The notes: generated by a model from the letters alone, not told the origin. Positions 33,049 through 43,529 are shown, counted from the stretch's first letter. The stretch is DNA of 64,000 nt from Serripes groenlandicus (GCA_031761405.1 JASEVX010000006.1:32987359-33051358), one strand, 5' to 3'. Program-made: numbers and translations.

Positions 33049-33199
33049 TGGTATCCTTCGCTTTCAACAATTGTTCACATATATCACGGTGTTTCCTGGG
33101 TAGGTTACCAGATCTATTGGTCCATTCATCCTGACACCAGACAGTCAGGCGTAATGCTAACCTCGCAACCCTGATCACAGAGGAGGGCAGCCATTACAA
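33049..33199 (-). mobile_element. SINE fragment
   Basis: CTTTCAACAATTGTTCACAT, TATCACGGTG, GACACCAGACAGTCAGGCG. Both ends incomplete. Confidence 0.55.
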
Positions 33200-33265
33200 C
33201 TTTCCCACATGTAGAAGCATCCATCTAACGAAGTCAACTTTTGAAAACATACTGTGATTCAAACA

Positions 33266-33504
33266 CCCCCCCCCCCCCCCCTTTCCCTCATATAGACGCT
33301 TTCTGACGCCCCTGCAGCAGACAGCTTTTTGAAAATGTAGTAACAAAAGAAAAAATTGCTCAAAACAAGCAATTTCTCCTTTTGCCACAATGTTTTCCAC
33401 TTTTAGTCATAGGTTATCCATTCAATTATAGACATTTTCTATTTGTTGACAAAATATGTTCAAAGTCGTCTGCTGCAGAATTGTTGTATGAGGGAAAGCG
33501 TTAA
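33266..33504 (-). mobile_element. TTAA-CCC MITE with C-run at its left end
   Basis: The terminal CCC is expanded to 16 C (33266-33281), then TTTCCCTCATATAGACGC. The right end is ATGAGGGAAAGCGTTAA. Confidence 0.87.
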
Positions 33505-33506
33505 GG

Positions 33507-33701
33507 CAGAGCTCTAGATAAGGAGCGTTTTGCTTGTTCTAAAATCATTATTTTATCTGCTAACCCTATGTTGTAGGTTACACAAAAGAATTGTCTCAAT
33601 GAGACGAGTCTTTTTAGTACCCACAACATAGGGTTTGGTTGGATAATAAGAGAGATATTGTGGGGAAAATAGCTGTAAACCCTTCCTTATCTGGACCTCT
33701 G
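33507..33701. mobile_element. Family C: hAT-like palindromic element
   Basis: CAGAGCTCTAGATAAGGAG left and TTATCTGGACCTCTG right are inverted. The centre holds AACCCTATGTTGTAGG and the inverse CCCACAACATAGGGTT. No convincing target duplication. A second left end begins at 33764. Confidence 0.7.
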
Positions 33702-34089
33702 TAACATTTGGTATCCTCCGAACATTGGGAAACTATTAGTGTTGAGCCTTGTGTATTATATCGCAGAGGACTAGATAAGGAGGAGTAAACTGGTTTTTGG
33801 GATAGGGGCGTTTCGCCACTATCTCATAGCGAAGCTGCTTTCGAAAAGTCGGATTTAAAGCTGCAACCGCAGTCCACATGTGTATACCTACACCAAAATC
33901 GAGTTTTGATTGGTTATTATCTGCCTTTTCAACGATTTCATTGGTTCGACCGAATCACGAAACCCTCCGCTTGCATAATTTATGAGACAAAATAGTTTCT
34001 ATGAATGAAACTCACTCTGAACTATGGTTGACCTCAATGTCAGTAGTGTGAGGTAACGTCGACCGTTCTGTGACCCCATTAGTTTACAA

Positions 34090-34267
34090 CAGTCGACTTA
34101 TAGAGAAATGTGCAAAGCACTGTAAATACAATTATTGAAAAGAGTTGAAACCATTGTGGCAAAAGTAGAAATTGCCTACGAAAAGCAATTTCCCCTTTTG
34201 TCACAATGTTTTCGATTGTCGTCTGCTGCACATGCGTCTGTAAGCGTCTGTAGGCGGAAAATGGTTA
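34090..34267 (+). mobile_element. MITE lacking its left end
   Basis: GAGTTGAAACCATTGTGGC, hairpin AAATTGCC..GGCAATTT variant, GTCGTCTGCTGCACATGCG. Confidence 0.65.
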
Positions 34268-34285
34268 CATCCTTCCCATGGAAGC

Positions 34286-34996
34286 GGAACCCTTTCCGTG
34301 ATACTATAACAGTTCGAATATTTAAAAAATATTGTTGAAAATGGAGCTATTGCTGACAATGAGCAATTCCTCCTTTTCACACAATGCTTTCAAACACGTT
34401 TCAAATTAATTCTTTTCATATTTAAACGTTTTACTATGGACGTTCTTTCCCTCTTTCTCCCTTCCGGACACATTTTGAATAACATGCTAGAGATGAATGA
34501 TTACGAGCAATTTTGCCTTACATCAAGGGGAAAAATATATAGTTGAAACCTTTGTGGAAAAAGAGGAAATGGGTCATGATAAACAATTCTGCAGCCGTCT
34601 GCTGCACATGCGTCAAAAAGCGACTGTAAGCGGGAAAGGGTTAACCGTTCTCGTTATCGCTACTTAGTTACAAACAAATGTTGAAAGTATATTTGCAAAC
34701 GGAGCAATTGCTGACAATGAGCAATTCCTCCTTTTCAAACAATGCTTTGAAACATGAATCAATTTGTTTCTATAACCTAGATAACGAAAACGTTTGTCTA
34801 CAGTTATTATTTTAACCTTTGCCCCTTTTAGACACATTTGACTAACCTTAACAGATGAATGATAATCAACAAGTTTGTCTTTTTCCACAATGTTTTCATC
34901 ACTATTCAAAATCATACTTTTATTAATTCAGGTCAATAGTTATGCCTTAGTTCAATGTTGTTTGCTGTATATTTAGTCTATGTGGTCAAGGTTAAG
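34286..34996. mobile_element. Cluster of old MITE fragments
   Basis: Recognisable pieces lie at 34286-34425, 34450-34644 (ends GCGGGAAAGGGTTAA), 34660-34790 and 34811-34996. All carry the GCTGACAATGAGCAATTCC or CCACAATGTTTTCA core; none is intact. Confidence 0.55.
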
Positions 34997-35217
34997 GAAT
35001 ACTGTAAACAAACTTGTTACAACATAATTCGTCCAAAGAGAGAGGTCCTACTGTGTATACATGCCATGAAATAATGTTACAAACGGTCTCACCGCTACTG
35101 GGGAATTGTTGGTAAAACAGGTCGCGTTTTGTGTTGAATATTCTCGTGTGTCGCTGTATAAAGACCCTACTAGGAAATAGAAATTAAATCTACAAATTAT
35201 AGATAAGTTAATTTCAA

Positions 35218-35445
35218 CATTGATTGATTGGGATTTAACGCCGTTTTTAACATTTCTTCAGTCATATCACGGCGGCCAGTTCACCTACAAATGTATTTCC
35301 TGGTTTTCTCAAACCAGTACTCCTCACAACAATCTTCCCAAGCAACTGGCTGCGTTTCCACATAGACTTAGCCATTGGTGAAAGACGAATGACGCATGTC
35401 GCATTGACTTTTGTCAAACGTCGGAAAGAAATTTGGCCGAATTTG
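35218..35445 (-). mobile_element. tRNA-derived SINE, head truncated
   Basis: TTGATTGATTGGGATTTAACG tail side, CATATCACGGCGGCCAGTTC and AAACGTCGGAAAGAAATTTGG. It stops where the 59089 copy has its tRNA head. Confidence 0.8.
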
Positions 35446-35784
35446 TCAACACATCCGAGTTATAACCGCAAGGTCATTATTTATTTTATTATTGAGAAGC
35501 TTCTAGCGATTTTGGGACTAAAATTATAATGTATATGCATTTGCGTTAATTTAAGACTCAACGTTCATCAACGTGTAATATAGTCCTAGATGTATCTGTT
35601 GACAAATAAACTAGAAATGTAGTCTAAATAGGTTTTTGAAAATTAACCTTGACGGTCCGGTCCCGTTTCGGAGATACAATTAAATTGCAAATACTTTACA
35701 AATACCATAATCTAAGCTGACGTGTTTTGACGCATCGAACCAGTCTTCTGTAATCAATACTTGAGTTGTCTCCGTCTGTAAAGC
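35446..35784. other. No gene recognised
   Basis: Apparently low-copy DNA; no exon-like frame or repeat family seen. Confidence 0.4.
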
Positions 35785-36540
35785 TTGGAGGTATAATCCG
35801 GCGTCCGGCCGGCTGTCTGCCTGAATGTGCATTCGTCCGTCCGTCATGGATTGCATGTATTGGTTAACACGTTGTTTCTGTATGGCAGATTTATTTCAAA
35901 GTGGTCACAATTATACCCGTGTGATCAGGAGAACGGCAAAGTACTAGGTACATAACTCTGGTCTGTTTTTTCAGTTATCTCCATTTTTCCTTATTTAGTT
36001 CAGCGATTGTCTCAATTAACTTTCATTGTATCAATTTCAAACTTGGTTTGTAGGTAACTTATGACCTACAGATTTGCAGTGCACCATTACCATAAATTTA
36101 GCATGCTGCGTTTGGAGTGTGTATATTTTTGTCTTTCAATGTTCTCCCTTATTATATGCAACACATGCGTTCCGTGAAATTCCCTTTTTCGTTAATGAGT
36201 GCTTCCCCAAGAGTTGTACTTCGTCAAATCTAATCTGTTTTTTAGGTGTAAACTCAATTTTTTCATTTCTTCGGTTATTGTCTCAATATATGTCCAATAT
36301 ATCAATTTAAGACTTGGTGTATAGGAAACTCAGAGCTGCAATTGTGCAGTGCAAAAGAAACATAACTCTATCATGCTTTCGATCGTCTTTCATTTATCAG
36401 CATGATTACAATATACATTGTGGATCTTTAGTGATTTCTGAACTAGAAATATTTTAATTAAGGGTAGCTGCTCTGTTTTTTTTTTGTCAATCTTTTGTCC
36501 TTCGATATTTTGTTTATACAAGAAAAGGGTAAAACTTTGA
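35785..36540 (-). mobile_element. Decayed pearl/HINE-like element in minus orientation
   Basis: GGAGGTATAATCCGGCGTCC with GTCCGTCCGTC at left looks like the complement of a B-type 3' end. Two inner units follow (TCAATTTCAAACTTGGTTTG near 36030 and a relative near 36302). It is the only such element seen in this orientation. Confidence 0.5.
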
Positions 36541-36744
36541 CAAATGAGGTATATGTTATTGGCAGGCAATATGTGTTGCTTCAAACATTTTTGGTTTGGT
36601 TTATTTAAAGGTCATTGTTTCATTGTTTCAACAATGTTTGTCCATATGATCTATGCCATATGTTTTCAACTTACATATGCCCCCTATACCATCAGCGCTT
36701 TCAGCGCTTTGATTCCCATCATTATCTCTTGTATGACTACACTT

Positions 36745-36868
36745 AGCCCTATGTTGTTGTGACTCAAAAGAATTGTGAGACGATTCTTTTAAGTACCCAC
36801 AACAAAGGGTTTGAGAGTCAAATAAGGATTTCACGATGTGAAATACTCGTCTTATCTAGAGCTGCTTA
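36745..36868. mobile_element. Family C fragment
   Basis: GAGACGATTCTTTTAAGTACC, CCACAACAAAGGGTTTGAGA and TCTTATCTAGAGCTG: the right two thirds of the family C element. Confidence 0.65.
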
Positions 36869-37110
36869 TCGTCTGCTGCCATTATTTTGTATGTAAGAAA
36901 ATATTAATATTGGGAAATGTACTGACATTTAATAAATCAAGGTCAGAAATGATACAATTGTCAGTCTTATGATTTATGCAAGTTTGGCTATCTGCCGTTA
37001 ATCTGTCAAAGGGATATAGTATTAGCAGACCCACTTTCGTTGAGAAGGGGAGTAATAAATATGCAAGTTCAAAAATTCCTTTATTCTTACTTTAATTGGA
37101 AAACCGTGTT

Positions 37111-37225
37111 TAACCCTTTCCCACATACAGCAAATCTAATATCGAAAAATATCAACAAAATGAAAGTACAATTATTGAATAAAGTTGAAAACATTGTGGC
37201 AAAAGGAGAACTTGCTTAATGCTTG
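37111..37225 (+). mobile_element. MITE left half
   Basis: TTAACCCTTTCCCACATACAG..GAAAGTACAATTATTGAAT..AACATTGTGGCAAAAGGAG; no right half. Confidence 0.75.
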
Positions 37226-37335
37226 TATATTGAACATTTTTCAATGATGGCAGAATTAGCTTAATATGTTGTTGTGAGGTTTGGGGATCTTGCTGCATCT
37301 GTGTAACAGTGAAGCCTCGTGTCAATGTTACTTTC

Positions 37336-37668
37336 ACTCTTTCCCATGTACATCAAATCAGCTGCAGACAACGTTAAAAACATTTAGGTAAAAATTTGGG
37401 AAATCTCTATAAAAAATAAATTTGAATCATTCAACCCTTTCCTTAGTCTAATGTTCATCAAATCAGCTGCAGACAACGTTAAAAACATTTATATAAAAAT
37501 TTGGGAAATCTCTATAAAAAAATAAAGTTGAATCATTCAATGGATATGAAAACATTGTAGCATAAGAAGTAATTGCTCATGATGATCAATTGCATCTTTT
37601 GCCACAATGTTTCCAATATTCTTCTGCTGCAGAAGATTGATCAAAAAGCGTCAAGTTGGAAAGTGCTA
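37336..37668 (+). mobile_element. MITE with duplicated left arm, just upstream of the GPCR
   Basis: AATCAGCTGCAGACAACG..ATTTGGGAAATCTCTATAA occurs twice (about 37353 and 37455, roughly 102 bp apart). The hairpin, TTCTGCTGCAGAAG arm and AGTTGGAAAGTGCTAAAT follow. It ends one base before the alternative ATG at 37670. Confidence 0.75.
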
Positions 37669-37710
37669 AATGATGCCAAAGCTGAGTCGAAGAAACGCCA
37701 TTTTTGAACG

Positions 37711-37733
37711 ATTTTCTATTTTTCTATTTTCAG
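37711..37733 (+). promoter_or_regulatory. Probable 3' splice acceptor in the GPCR 5' UTR
   Basis: A pyrimidine-rich run ends in CAG at 37731-37733, five bases before the chosen ATG. It fits the acceptor of a 5'-UTR intron, which would place the promoter and first exon further upstream. Inference only; no donor or promoter was identified. Confidence 0.55.
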
Positions 37734-37738
37734 CTAAA

Positions 37739-39067
37739 ATGGATTACTGTACAAACACAACTTTCACCAACATTTCGAACAACATGACCTCAAAATCTAG
37801 CGCCGGAGAAATCCTCGAGAAGCAGATAGAATATTACACAATGAACGTCTGCGTTCCATTTATCTGTGCATTCGGGATGTTTGGAAATTTCCTAAACTTC
37901 ATGGTTCTCACACGGGAAAAGATCAGTATCTCCCTGACCAAGATGGAGAAAAGTGCCCACATCGGACTTATTGGTCTGGCGATCTCGGACTTCATGTTCT
38001 GTCTGCTTGCCTTTCTCTTCACACAGATGCCATTCCAGAGACAATACACAGATTTAAATTTAGTGCTTTACTATCAGTGGCTAGGACCGGCAATGATCAC
38101 ATGGTTCATCGTGACAAGCACCTGGCTAACGGTCGCCATGGCAGGAGAAAGATATCTTGCGGTTTGTCACCCGTTTAAAGCGCGTAAAGTGATTTCATTA
38201 AAAAGAACGAGAATTATTATTTTCCTGATTTACATAGTGTGTTTGATGCTGATCATTCCCCTCGGCTTTGAGAAGGTAGTGAGCAGTGAAATCTGTAATG
38301 GGACTGTTGTATATTCGATACAACGGCGTCCTGCCTTTAATGACAAAGTCATGGGAGTGAGAAGACTGGCCTGGGCCATTGTTTTTGACTTTACTCCGTG
38401 TATTTCCTTGCTGTTCTTTAACACCTGTCTAATTTGGAAAATTCACCACGCTAAAAAATTACGCAGTGCAATGGCTCCGGGTCATAAAAACGGAGAACTT
38501 CTCACAAAATATCCGCGGGAGCTTTTCTCTTACACAAATACCAACAACTCAGGCTCTAATCATTCAAACAATGTAGTTAATCGCAGACAATCAAGCGGTA
38601 AACTCTCTCAAAGTTTCCGAAATCGGAGCAGTCCACCGGACTCACTAGGGAGAAGTATGACGCCACAGAAGCGACAGATGAGAGCGCGACGTCGCCAAAC
38701 AGATAATGCCTTAAACAGTGTAACGGCCACCCTTGTAGCCGTGGTTGTGTTGTTCCTTATTCTAGTATCCCCCTCAGAAATTCTCAAATTCATTTATTAC
38801 ACGAACTCTGGGGGCAAAAGTAGTCACACATACAATATTATACGTAACATTACAAACTTAATGCAGGCTGTGAACTTCTCAGTGAATTTCCTGCTTTATT
38901 GCGCTGTGAACAAATCATTTCGTGCTAGTTTGCGGGCCATTTTTTGTTTTTGCTGTAAAAAGGGCAAAAAGAGCTTCAAGCTTCAAAACTTAGAGCGGGC
39001 TTATTGCCATCGGGTGGAATTTTCAGAATCAGAATCCCAGGAGCTACCTGATAAAAATATCTTCTGA
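37739..39067 (+). CDS. Class A neuropeptide GPCR, FMRFamide-receptor-like
   Basis: Predicted 442-residue seven-transmembrane receptor of the plasma membrane, likely sensing an amidated neuropeptide and signalling through a G protein. Seen: N-glycosylation sites N6, N11, N15; TM1 about 36-58 with N50; TM2 73-96 with SD84; TM3 113-140 ending in E137-R138-Y139, then AVCHPF; TM4 158-177; ECL2 with C186 and NGT at 187; TM5 209-233 with P220; a long basic, Ser/Asn-rich third loop (234-322, with RARRR near 315-319); TM6 325-353 with F339 and P345; TM7 366-389 ending NFLLY (383-387) in place of NPxxY; then NKSFR and Cys 403/405/406, possible palmitoylation sites. The ERYLAVCHPF and NFLLYC patterns resemble FMRFamide/myosuppressin-type receptors; the ligand is unknown. 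An ATG at 37670 is in frame, but this one is preferred: good context (A at -3, G at +4) and an acceptor-like CAG just upstream. The usual TM3 cysteine (3.25) is absent. The coding region is intact and has no intron. Confidence 0.93.
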   Translation: MDYCTNTTFTNISNNMTSKSSAGEILEKQIEYYTMNVCVPFICAFGMFGNFLNFMVLTREKISISLTKMEKSAHIGLIGLAISDFMFCLLAFLFTQMPFQRQYTDLNLVLYYQWLGPAMITWFIVTSTWLTVAMAGERYLAVCHPFKARKVISLKRTRIIIFLIYIVCLMLIIPLGFEKVVSSEICNGTVVYSIQRRPAFNDKVMGVRRLAWAIVFDFTPCISLLFFNTCLIWKIHHAKKLRSAMAPGHKNGELLTKYPRELFSYTNTNNSGSNHSNNVVNRRQSSGKLSQSFRNRSSPPDSLGRSMTPQKRQMRARRRQTDNALNSVTATLVAVVVLFLILVSPSEILKFIYYTNSGGKSSHTYNIIRNITNLMQAVNFSVNFLLYCAVNKSFRASLRAIFCFCCKKGKKSFKLQNLERAYCHRVEFSESESQELPDKNIF

Positions 39068-39165
39068 TTTCTTGGCAGCAGACTACTGCTAAAATATAGT
39101 GTAAGAAAAGGATAAATAGTTTAGAAAGATGAAAATTAATCTCCTTTAACCAACATCTTTTTCAA

Positions 39166-39171
39166 AATAAA
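39166..39171 (+). terminator. Candidate polyadenylation signal of the GPCR gene
   Basis: AATAAA lies about 100 bases after the TGA stop, before the next MITE at 39282. It is the first such hexamer downstream. The cleavage site is not known. Confidence 0.5.
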
Positions 39172-39281
39172 TTCTTACTGATGGCATATTAAACTTGATG
39201 AAATTGAATCCACAGCTACCAATTACCACGCAGACTTTCAGGCATACCAAGTGCTATTCACAGTTATAACTATTAGAATGA

Positions 39282-39483
39282 TTAACCCTTTCCCACCTGC
39301 ATTTGACGCAATAGCAGCAGACGACTTTTGAAAACATTGTGGCCAAAGCTGAAATTGCTCATGATGAGCAATTTCTCCTTTGGCCACAATGTTTCCAACT
39401 TAATTTAACAATTAAGCTATCTTTTATGGAGATTTTTTAGGTTTTTGTCAATATGTTTTCAAAGTCGTCTGCTGCAGATTTGC
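39282..39483 (-). mobile_element. TTAA-CCC MITE, right end lost
   Basis: TTAACCCTTTCCCACCTGC, perfect GAAATTGCTCATGATGAGC hairpin, GTCGTCTGCTGCAGATTTG; then unrelated sequence. Confidence 0.85.
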
Positions 39484-39720
39484 AGGAACACTTTGTATTA
39501 ATCTCATCGAAATCAGACCAAAATACTTCGCTGTGCATAAACTGGATCTTACAACACTGCACATAAGGTTGCCTCAAATTGACCTTAAATATTTAAATAT
39601 TCATGACAGGTGCTCATTTTTCTGTCCAATAAAATAATTTTATACAACCAACACTCGGTTCGCTGCTATCAAAATGGTTACTGTACAATAGGAACACTTG
39701 GTCATCACCACTTCTCTATC

Positions 39721-39917
39721 CAGAGATCCAGATAAGGAGGGGATATTCAGCCCTAATTTCTCCCACAATTTCTCTCTTATCATTAAAGCAAACCCTATGG
39801 TGTGGGTACTCAAATAATCGTCTCACTGAGACTATTCTTTTGAGTACCCACAACATAGGGTCAGAGGGTCAAATAAGGCTTTTAGAACATGCAAAACGCC
39901 CCTTATCTAGAGCTCTG
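39721..39917. mobile_element. Family C: hAT-like palindromic element, best copy
   Basis: CAGAGATCCAGATAAGG left; CCTTATCTAGAGCTCTG right; inner inverse AACCCTATGGTGTGGGTACT / AGTACCCACAACATAGGGT. The 8-bp flanks (TCTCTATC, GCTATTTC) agree at only 5 positions. Confidence 0.75.
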
Positions 39918-40094
39918 GCTATTTCTTTATTAATATTGGTAATCCCCCTGGACATACATAACATTTTTGTATGCAACAATTTGATTGGCTGTTGCAAAGG
40001 TCATTCTGAAGCGACCTGTAATAGGCAGTCATCATATCTATACAAGCACCTGCTACTGCAGCGAAGTTAAGTTAGGATTTAAAAGAGATTGCAT

Positions 40095-40740
40095 TTGAGC
40101 AATTTTGGTGTTAAATGAGCTAAGGAACATTCTTGTAAAATGTTTTGAAGTTGGGTCAGCGATTTAGGAGATGGCATTTAAAGATTATTTTATTTTTAGC
40201 TCTGGTGACCATCCTTTGCTATGGAGCAGAACAATTTGAACAATTTTTGTCTTGTTTGCATGGTGTTTTACGTCACTTTAAACAATTTTTCAGTTGTATC
40301 ATGCATGTCCCGGGGTAAGTTACCCATATAACGGGTCCAATGTCCTAACACCAGCAAGTCAGTCATAATGCTACAATCCTGACCACCAAGAAGGGAAAGC
40401 CATTACTACATTTTTAAAACTTTGGTAAGACCCTGCTGGGGATCGAACCTGCGACCTCACATACACGATTCTGTTAGAGGATCACTGAACTTATTTTGAA
40501 ATTGGGGCATAGGTATAGGAGATGTTTATATATTTACTACTTTTGGCTCTGGTGGCAGAGCAGAAGGGTTTGAACAATATTAGTAGAGGGCTTCTAAAGG
40601 AACATGTGAATTTATTTAAAACTCAGCCAGTGGATTAGCATCAGATGTCGTTTAAAGATTGTTCTATTTTTAGCGTTCTTTTATTTTTTATTTTTTAGCT
40701 CTGTCAGCCATTTTTTTGCTAAGAAACATTCATTGATTTA
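40095..40740 (+). mobile_element. Decayed H-type interior interrupted by a SINE
   Basis: Units with GAACAATTTTTG, GGAACAT.. and TTTTTAGCTCTGGTGACC, related to the 480-bp units of H2. Termini not found. A SINE lies at 40258-40482. Confidence 0.5.
40258..40482 (-). mobile_element. tRNA-derived SINE
   Basis: GTTTGCATGGTGTTTTACG tail side, TGTATCATGCATGTCCCGGG, and B-box complement GGGGATCGAACCTGCG at right. Confidence 0.72.
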
Positions 40741-41245
40741 TTTTTGAAATTGGACCATTAATTTGAACAGACTTGCTATTACCAATTAGCTTATACTTCA
40801 TGATTGGCTTTCTTGCAATTTAAGTTGTAAAAAGGGAGTTTCATTTACCAATTTCAGTATGTTTTTGCTATTATAAAGTGCCTGTTATTTGTCTTCATCA
40901 ATTTTCCCCCCTTTTACTTCATACGTTCAACCTCCTTGGATGTTCTGAATGAGAAAAATGTTTTCAAAGATTTGTGTTCTTGTAGGGATGGAACAAATCA
41001 AATCACATCAAAATCAGTCCAATAAACTTCACTGTACATATATTTGATATGCCGACAGTGCATTACAGGTTGTCGCATTGACCCTACACACTTAAATACT
41101 CATGAGCACATGCTACTCCCCCCCCCCCCCCCGCCCCAATTTAATTACATGATACAGCAAGCTCTTAGTTCTATACAATGAGATATCTTCCTTGTTTGAT
41201 AACGATGATATTTGATGGAAAGGTCAATCAGAGCCAACCTGTATT
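40741..41245. other. No gene recognised; C-run and dispersed repeat
   Basis: 40990-41120 resembles 39500-39620 (ATCAGTCCAATAAACTTCAC / ATCAGACCAAAATACTTCGC), so both are copies of an unclassified repeat. A run of 15 C lies at 41118-41132. Confidence 0.45.
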
Positions 41246-41524
41246 AGGGGTGTAGCTTTGCCGGGATCAGCCTAAGCATGCCACACAGGCCTACCCGGAT
41301 AGACACTTTTCGCCTCCTGTGGATTTTCTGTTTTAGGAATAACTACTTTATACATCTATCACCCTAAGACGAAATGTGTCGGCCGGATCAGTCTGCGCGG
41401 ACAGCGCAGGCTGATCTGGTCGATACATTACGCAGATGTCTATTGCCGCAGCTGCATTTTGGGGCATTTTGAGAAAAAATGTGTAGGCACGTGCCAACAG
41501 TGCCTAAAGGGAGCTACACCCCTG
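41246..41524 (-). mobile_element. hAT-like element, CAGGGGTGTAGC type
   Basis: AGGGGTGTAGCT at left and AGCTACACCCCTG at right are inverted. Inside are CTGCGCGGACAGCGCAGG and GGGGCATTTTGAG, shared with 20390-20567. Target duplication not evident. Confidence 0.7.
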
Positions 41525-41558
41525 TGTTTGAGGCACAGCCATCAGATCTATATATACA

Positions 41559-41812
41559 CAGAGGTCCAGGTGAGGAGTAGTTTGCAGCTCTTTTCCCTAC
41601 AATATCTCTCTTATTATCCTACCAAACGATTCTTTCGAGTACCCACAACATAGGGTTAGAGGGTCAAGGAGTAGTATGCATCTCTTTTCCCTACAATATC
41701 TCTCTTATTATCCTACCAAATGATTCTTTTGAGTACCCACATCATAGGGTTAGAGGGCCAAATAAGGATTTTAGAACATGCATTATAACGCCCCTTATCT
41801 AAAAAACTCTAA
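41559..41812. mobile_element. Family C element with internal duplication
   Basis: CAGAGGTCCAGGTGAGGAG left; CCCCTTATCTAAAAAACTC right. GAGTAGT..CCCTACAATATCTCTCTTAT..ACCCACAACATAGGGTTAGA occurs twice, about 90 bp apart. Confidence 0.7.
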
Positions 41813-41953
41813 TGTTTCTTTATATATCTTACCTGTTTTATACCAATGATTTGGTAAGGGACAAATTGATAATTAGCTGATGCAAAGGTCAGTATGAGCC
41901 AACCTGTATGGGACACAATCATCAGTTCTTTATACCAGCAAGTTTAGGTCTGG

Positions 41954-42157
41954 TTTAAACCCTTTCCCACATACAGATGCTTTCTGCAGCAGAAGACGAC
42001 TTTTGAAAACATTGTGACAAAAGGAGAAATTGCTCATAAAGTTTTCAACTGGAATCAATCATGAGCTACTCATTTTTTTATAGAAATTTTCAATATTTTT
42101 GTCGAGATGTTTTTAAAGTTGTCTGCAGCAGAATTCTTGAATGTTGGAAAGGCTTAA
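41954..42157 (-). mobile_element. MITE, older copy
   Basis: TTTAAACCCTTTCCCACATAC left; GAATGTTGGAAAGGCTTAA right; hairpin shortened. Confidence 0.78.
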
Positions 42158-42322
42158 TGAGAATCTGCTTTATTTTTTATTATTCAGATATAACTATAGC
42201 TTGAACATCATATATCACAAGTAATTTTAAATATTTAATCATCTGGCTCCCTGAGGGCTTTAGATGAAAGCTAATTTGCTTGGGAATGGGAGAGCATATA
42301 ATATCTTTCTCTGCCAAAGGCA

Positions 42323-42585
42323 ACTAGAACTATCACTGAAGATGATAAATACCCCCTAAACAGCACCTTGACCTACACCATAACTTAATAAGTAAAAGGG
42401 CCATAACTCTGTAAAATAACATGCAATTTTTAACACCTTTACGATATGCACATCTCCTCTTGGTATAAAAGCTTCATGTAAAATTTTATTGATTTTCCAC
42501 CCAGTGGTTTGTTAGAAATAGGCCGGACAAAATATGGCTTCCGACTGACAGACAAACTGACACAGTGACTCCTAAGGGGGTATAA
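42323..42585 (+). mobile_element. B5: B-family element
   Basis: ACTAGAACTATCACTGAAG, GATAAATACCCCC, GGCCATAACTCTG, short GACAGAC run, and AGGGGGTATAATT end. The 5' arm of its 3' hairpin is lost. Confidence 0.8.
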
Positions 42586-42605
42586 TTACAGGCTTTTGCA
42601 AACAA

Positions 42606-42657
42606 TGCAGATTCAGGAGAGACAGCTCGTAGCAAGCTGTCTCTCCTGAAATCTGCA
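42606..42657. repeat. Near-perfect 22-bp hairpin with 7-base loop
   Basis: Left arm TGCAGATTCAGGAGAGACAG.. (42606-42627), loop CGTAGCA, right arm 42635-42657. The arms are complementary except for one bulged base. Confidence 0.85.
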
Positions 42658-42737
42658 ATAATTCCCGGGAACTTATAGGCATTAAATTTTACCAAATTTC
42701 CTGTTGGATGAAAAATGGAATGGCTCAATTTTCAACA

Positions 42738-42937
42738 TGGAATAATCAGTTTTTAAACTATTTTGGCAGTAAATATTGAAAAACAGCCAATTGAAAGTCA
42801 AGGAAATGTTAAAAATATGCCATATTGGGTAAGTCTACCCAGTAAAAATGAAGCCTAAACGATCAATATTAACATGTTTTATTGTACTGGAAAGCGAAAT
42901 TATTACTCTAATTTTATCCCAGAATTATGATTCTAAT
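42738..42937 (+). repeat. Dispersed palindromic repeat, copy 1
   Basis: The reverse complement of 58850-59037 (ACTATTTTGGCAGTAAATAT.., CCAGAATTATGATTCTAAT). The centre is GGGTAAGTCTACCCAGT. Family not recognised. Confidence 0.7.
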
Positions 42938-43013
42938 ATTTCAAGACAACTTTTGAACAGTCTTAAAACTTTGATTATAATATACTATATCTATACTCTG
43001 GAGTTCAGCAACT

Positions 43014-43243
43014 TTAACCCTTTCCCTCATACGGCAATTCTGCAGCAGACGACTTTGAACGTATTTTGTCAAAACATAGAAAATCTCCATAATTGAATGG
43101 ATAACCTATGACAAACAGTGGAAAACATTGTGGCAAAAGGAGAAATTGCACGTTTTGTGCAATTTCTTCTTTTGTCACTATGTTTTCAATAAGCCGTCTG
43201 CTGCAGAGGCGTCAGAAAGCGTCTATATGAGGGAAAGGGTTAA
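43014..43243 (+). mobile_element. TTAA-CCC MITE, full length (230 bp)
   Basis: Complete ends and arms; GCACGTTTTGTGC hairpin variant. Confidence 0.95.
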
Positions 43244-43529
43244 GAGTATGAAACGAAAGCCAGCCCAACATTCAAATAATAACATGTTTATAATAGATTA
43301 TACAACTTGGCCATTTGTCCTCGCCTTTGAAAAATCCTTAAAGGGAGAAAAGTAGAAGCATAACTTTGCTACAGTGTTAGTAACATTATGGGTAAAGAAG
43401 AATATGATAAGGTAAAGAGGCTATTCAATTTCATTGTAATCCCATTTATTAGCAAAACACACCATATTTACAAACAGAGGTAAAAAACACAAAATCCATT
43501 GAAATGAAATGAACATATTTCCCTGACAA

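Noticed and set aside
35789..35850. Complete minus-strand B element
   Set aside because: Only a possible 3' end is visible; no matching ACTAGA end was found, so it is listed as a decayed fragment.
37670..37738. 23-residue N-terminal extension of the GPCR
   Set aside because: It crosses a likely splice acceptor and has a weaker start context; left as an alternative only.
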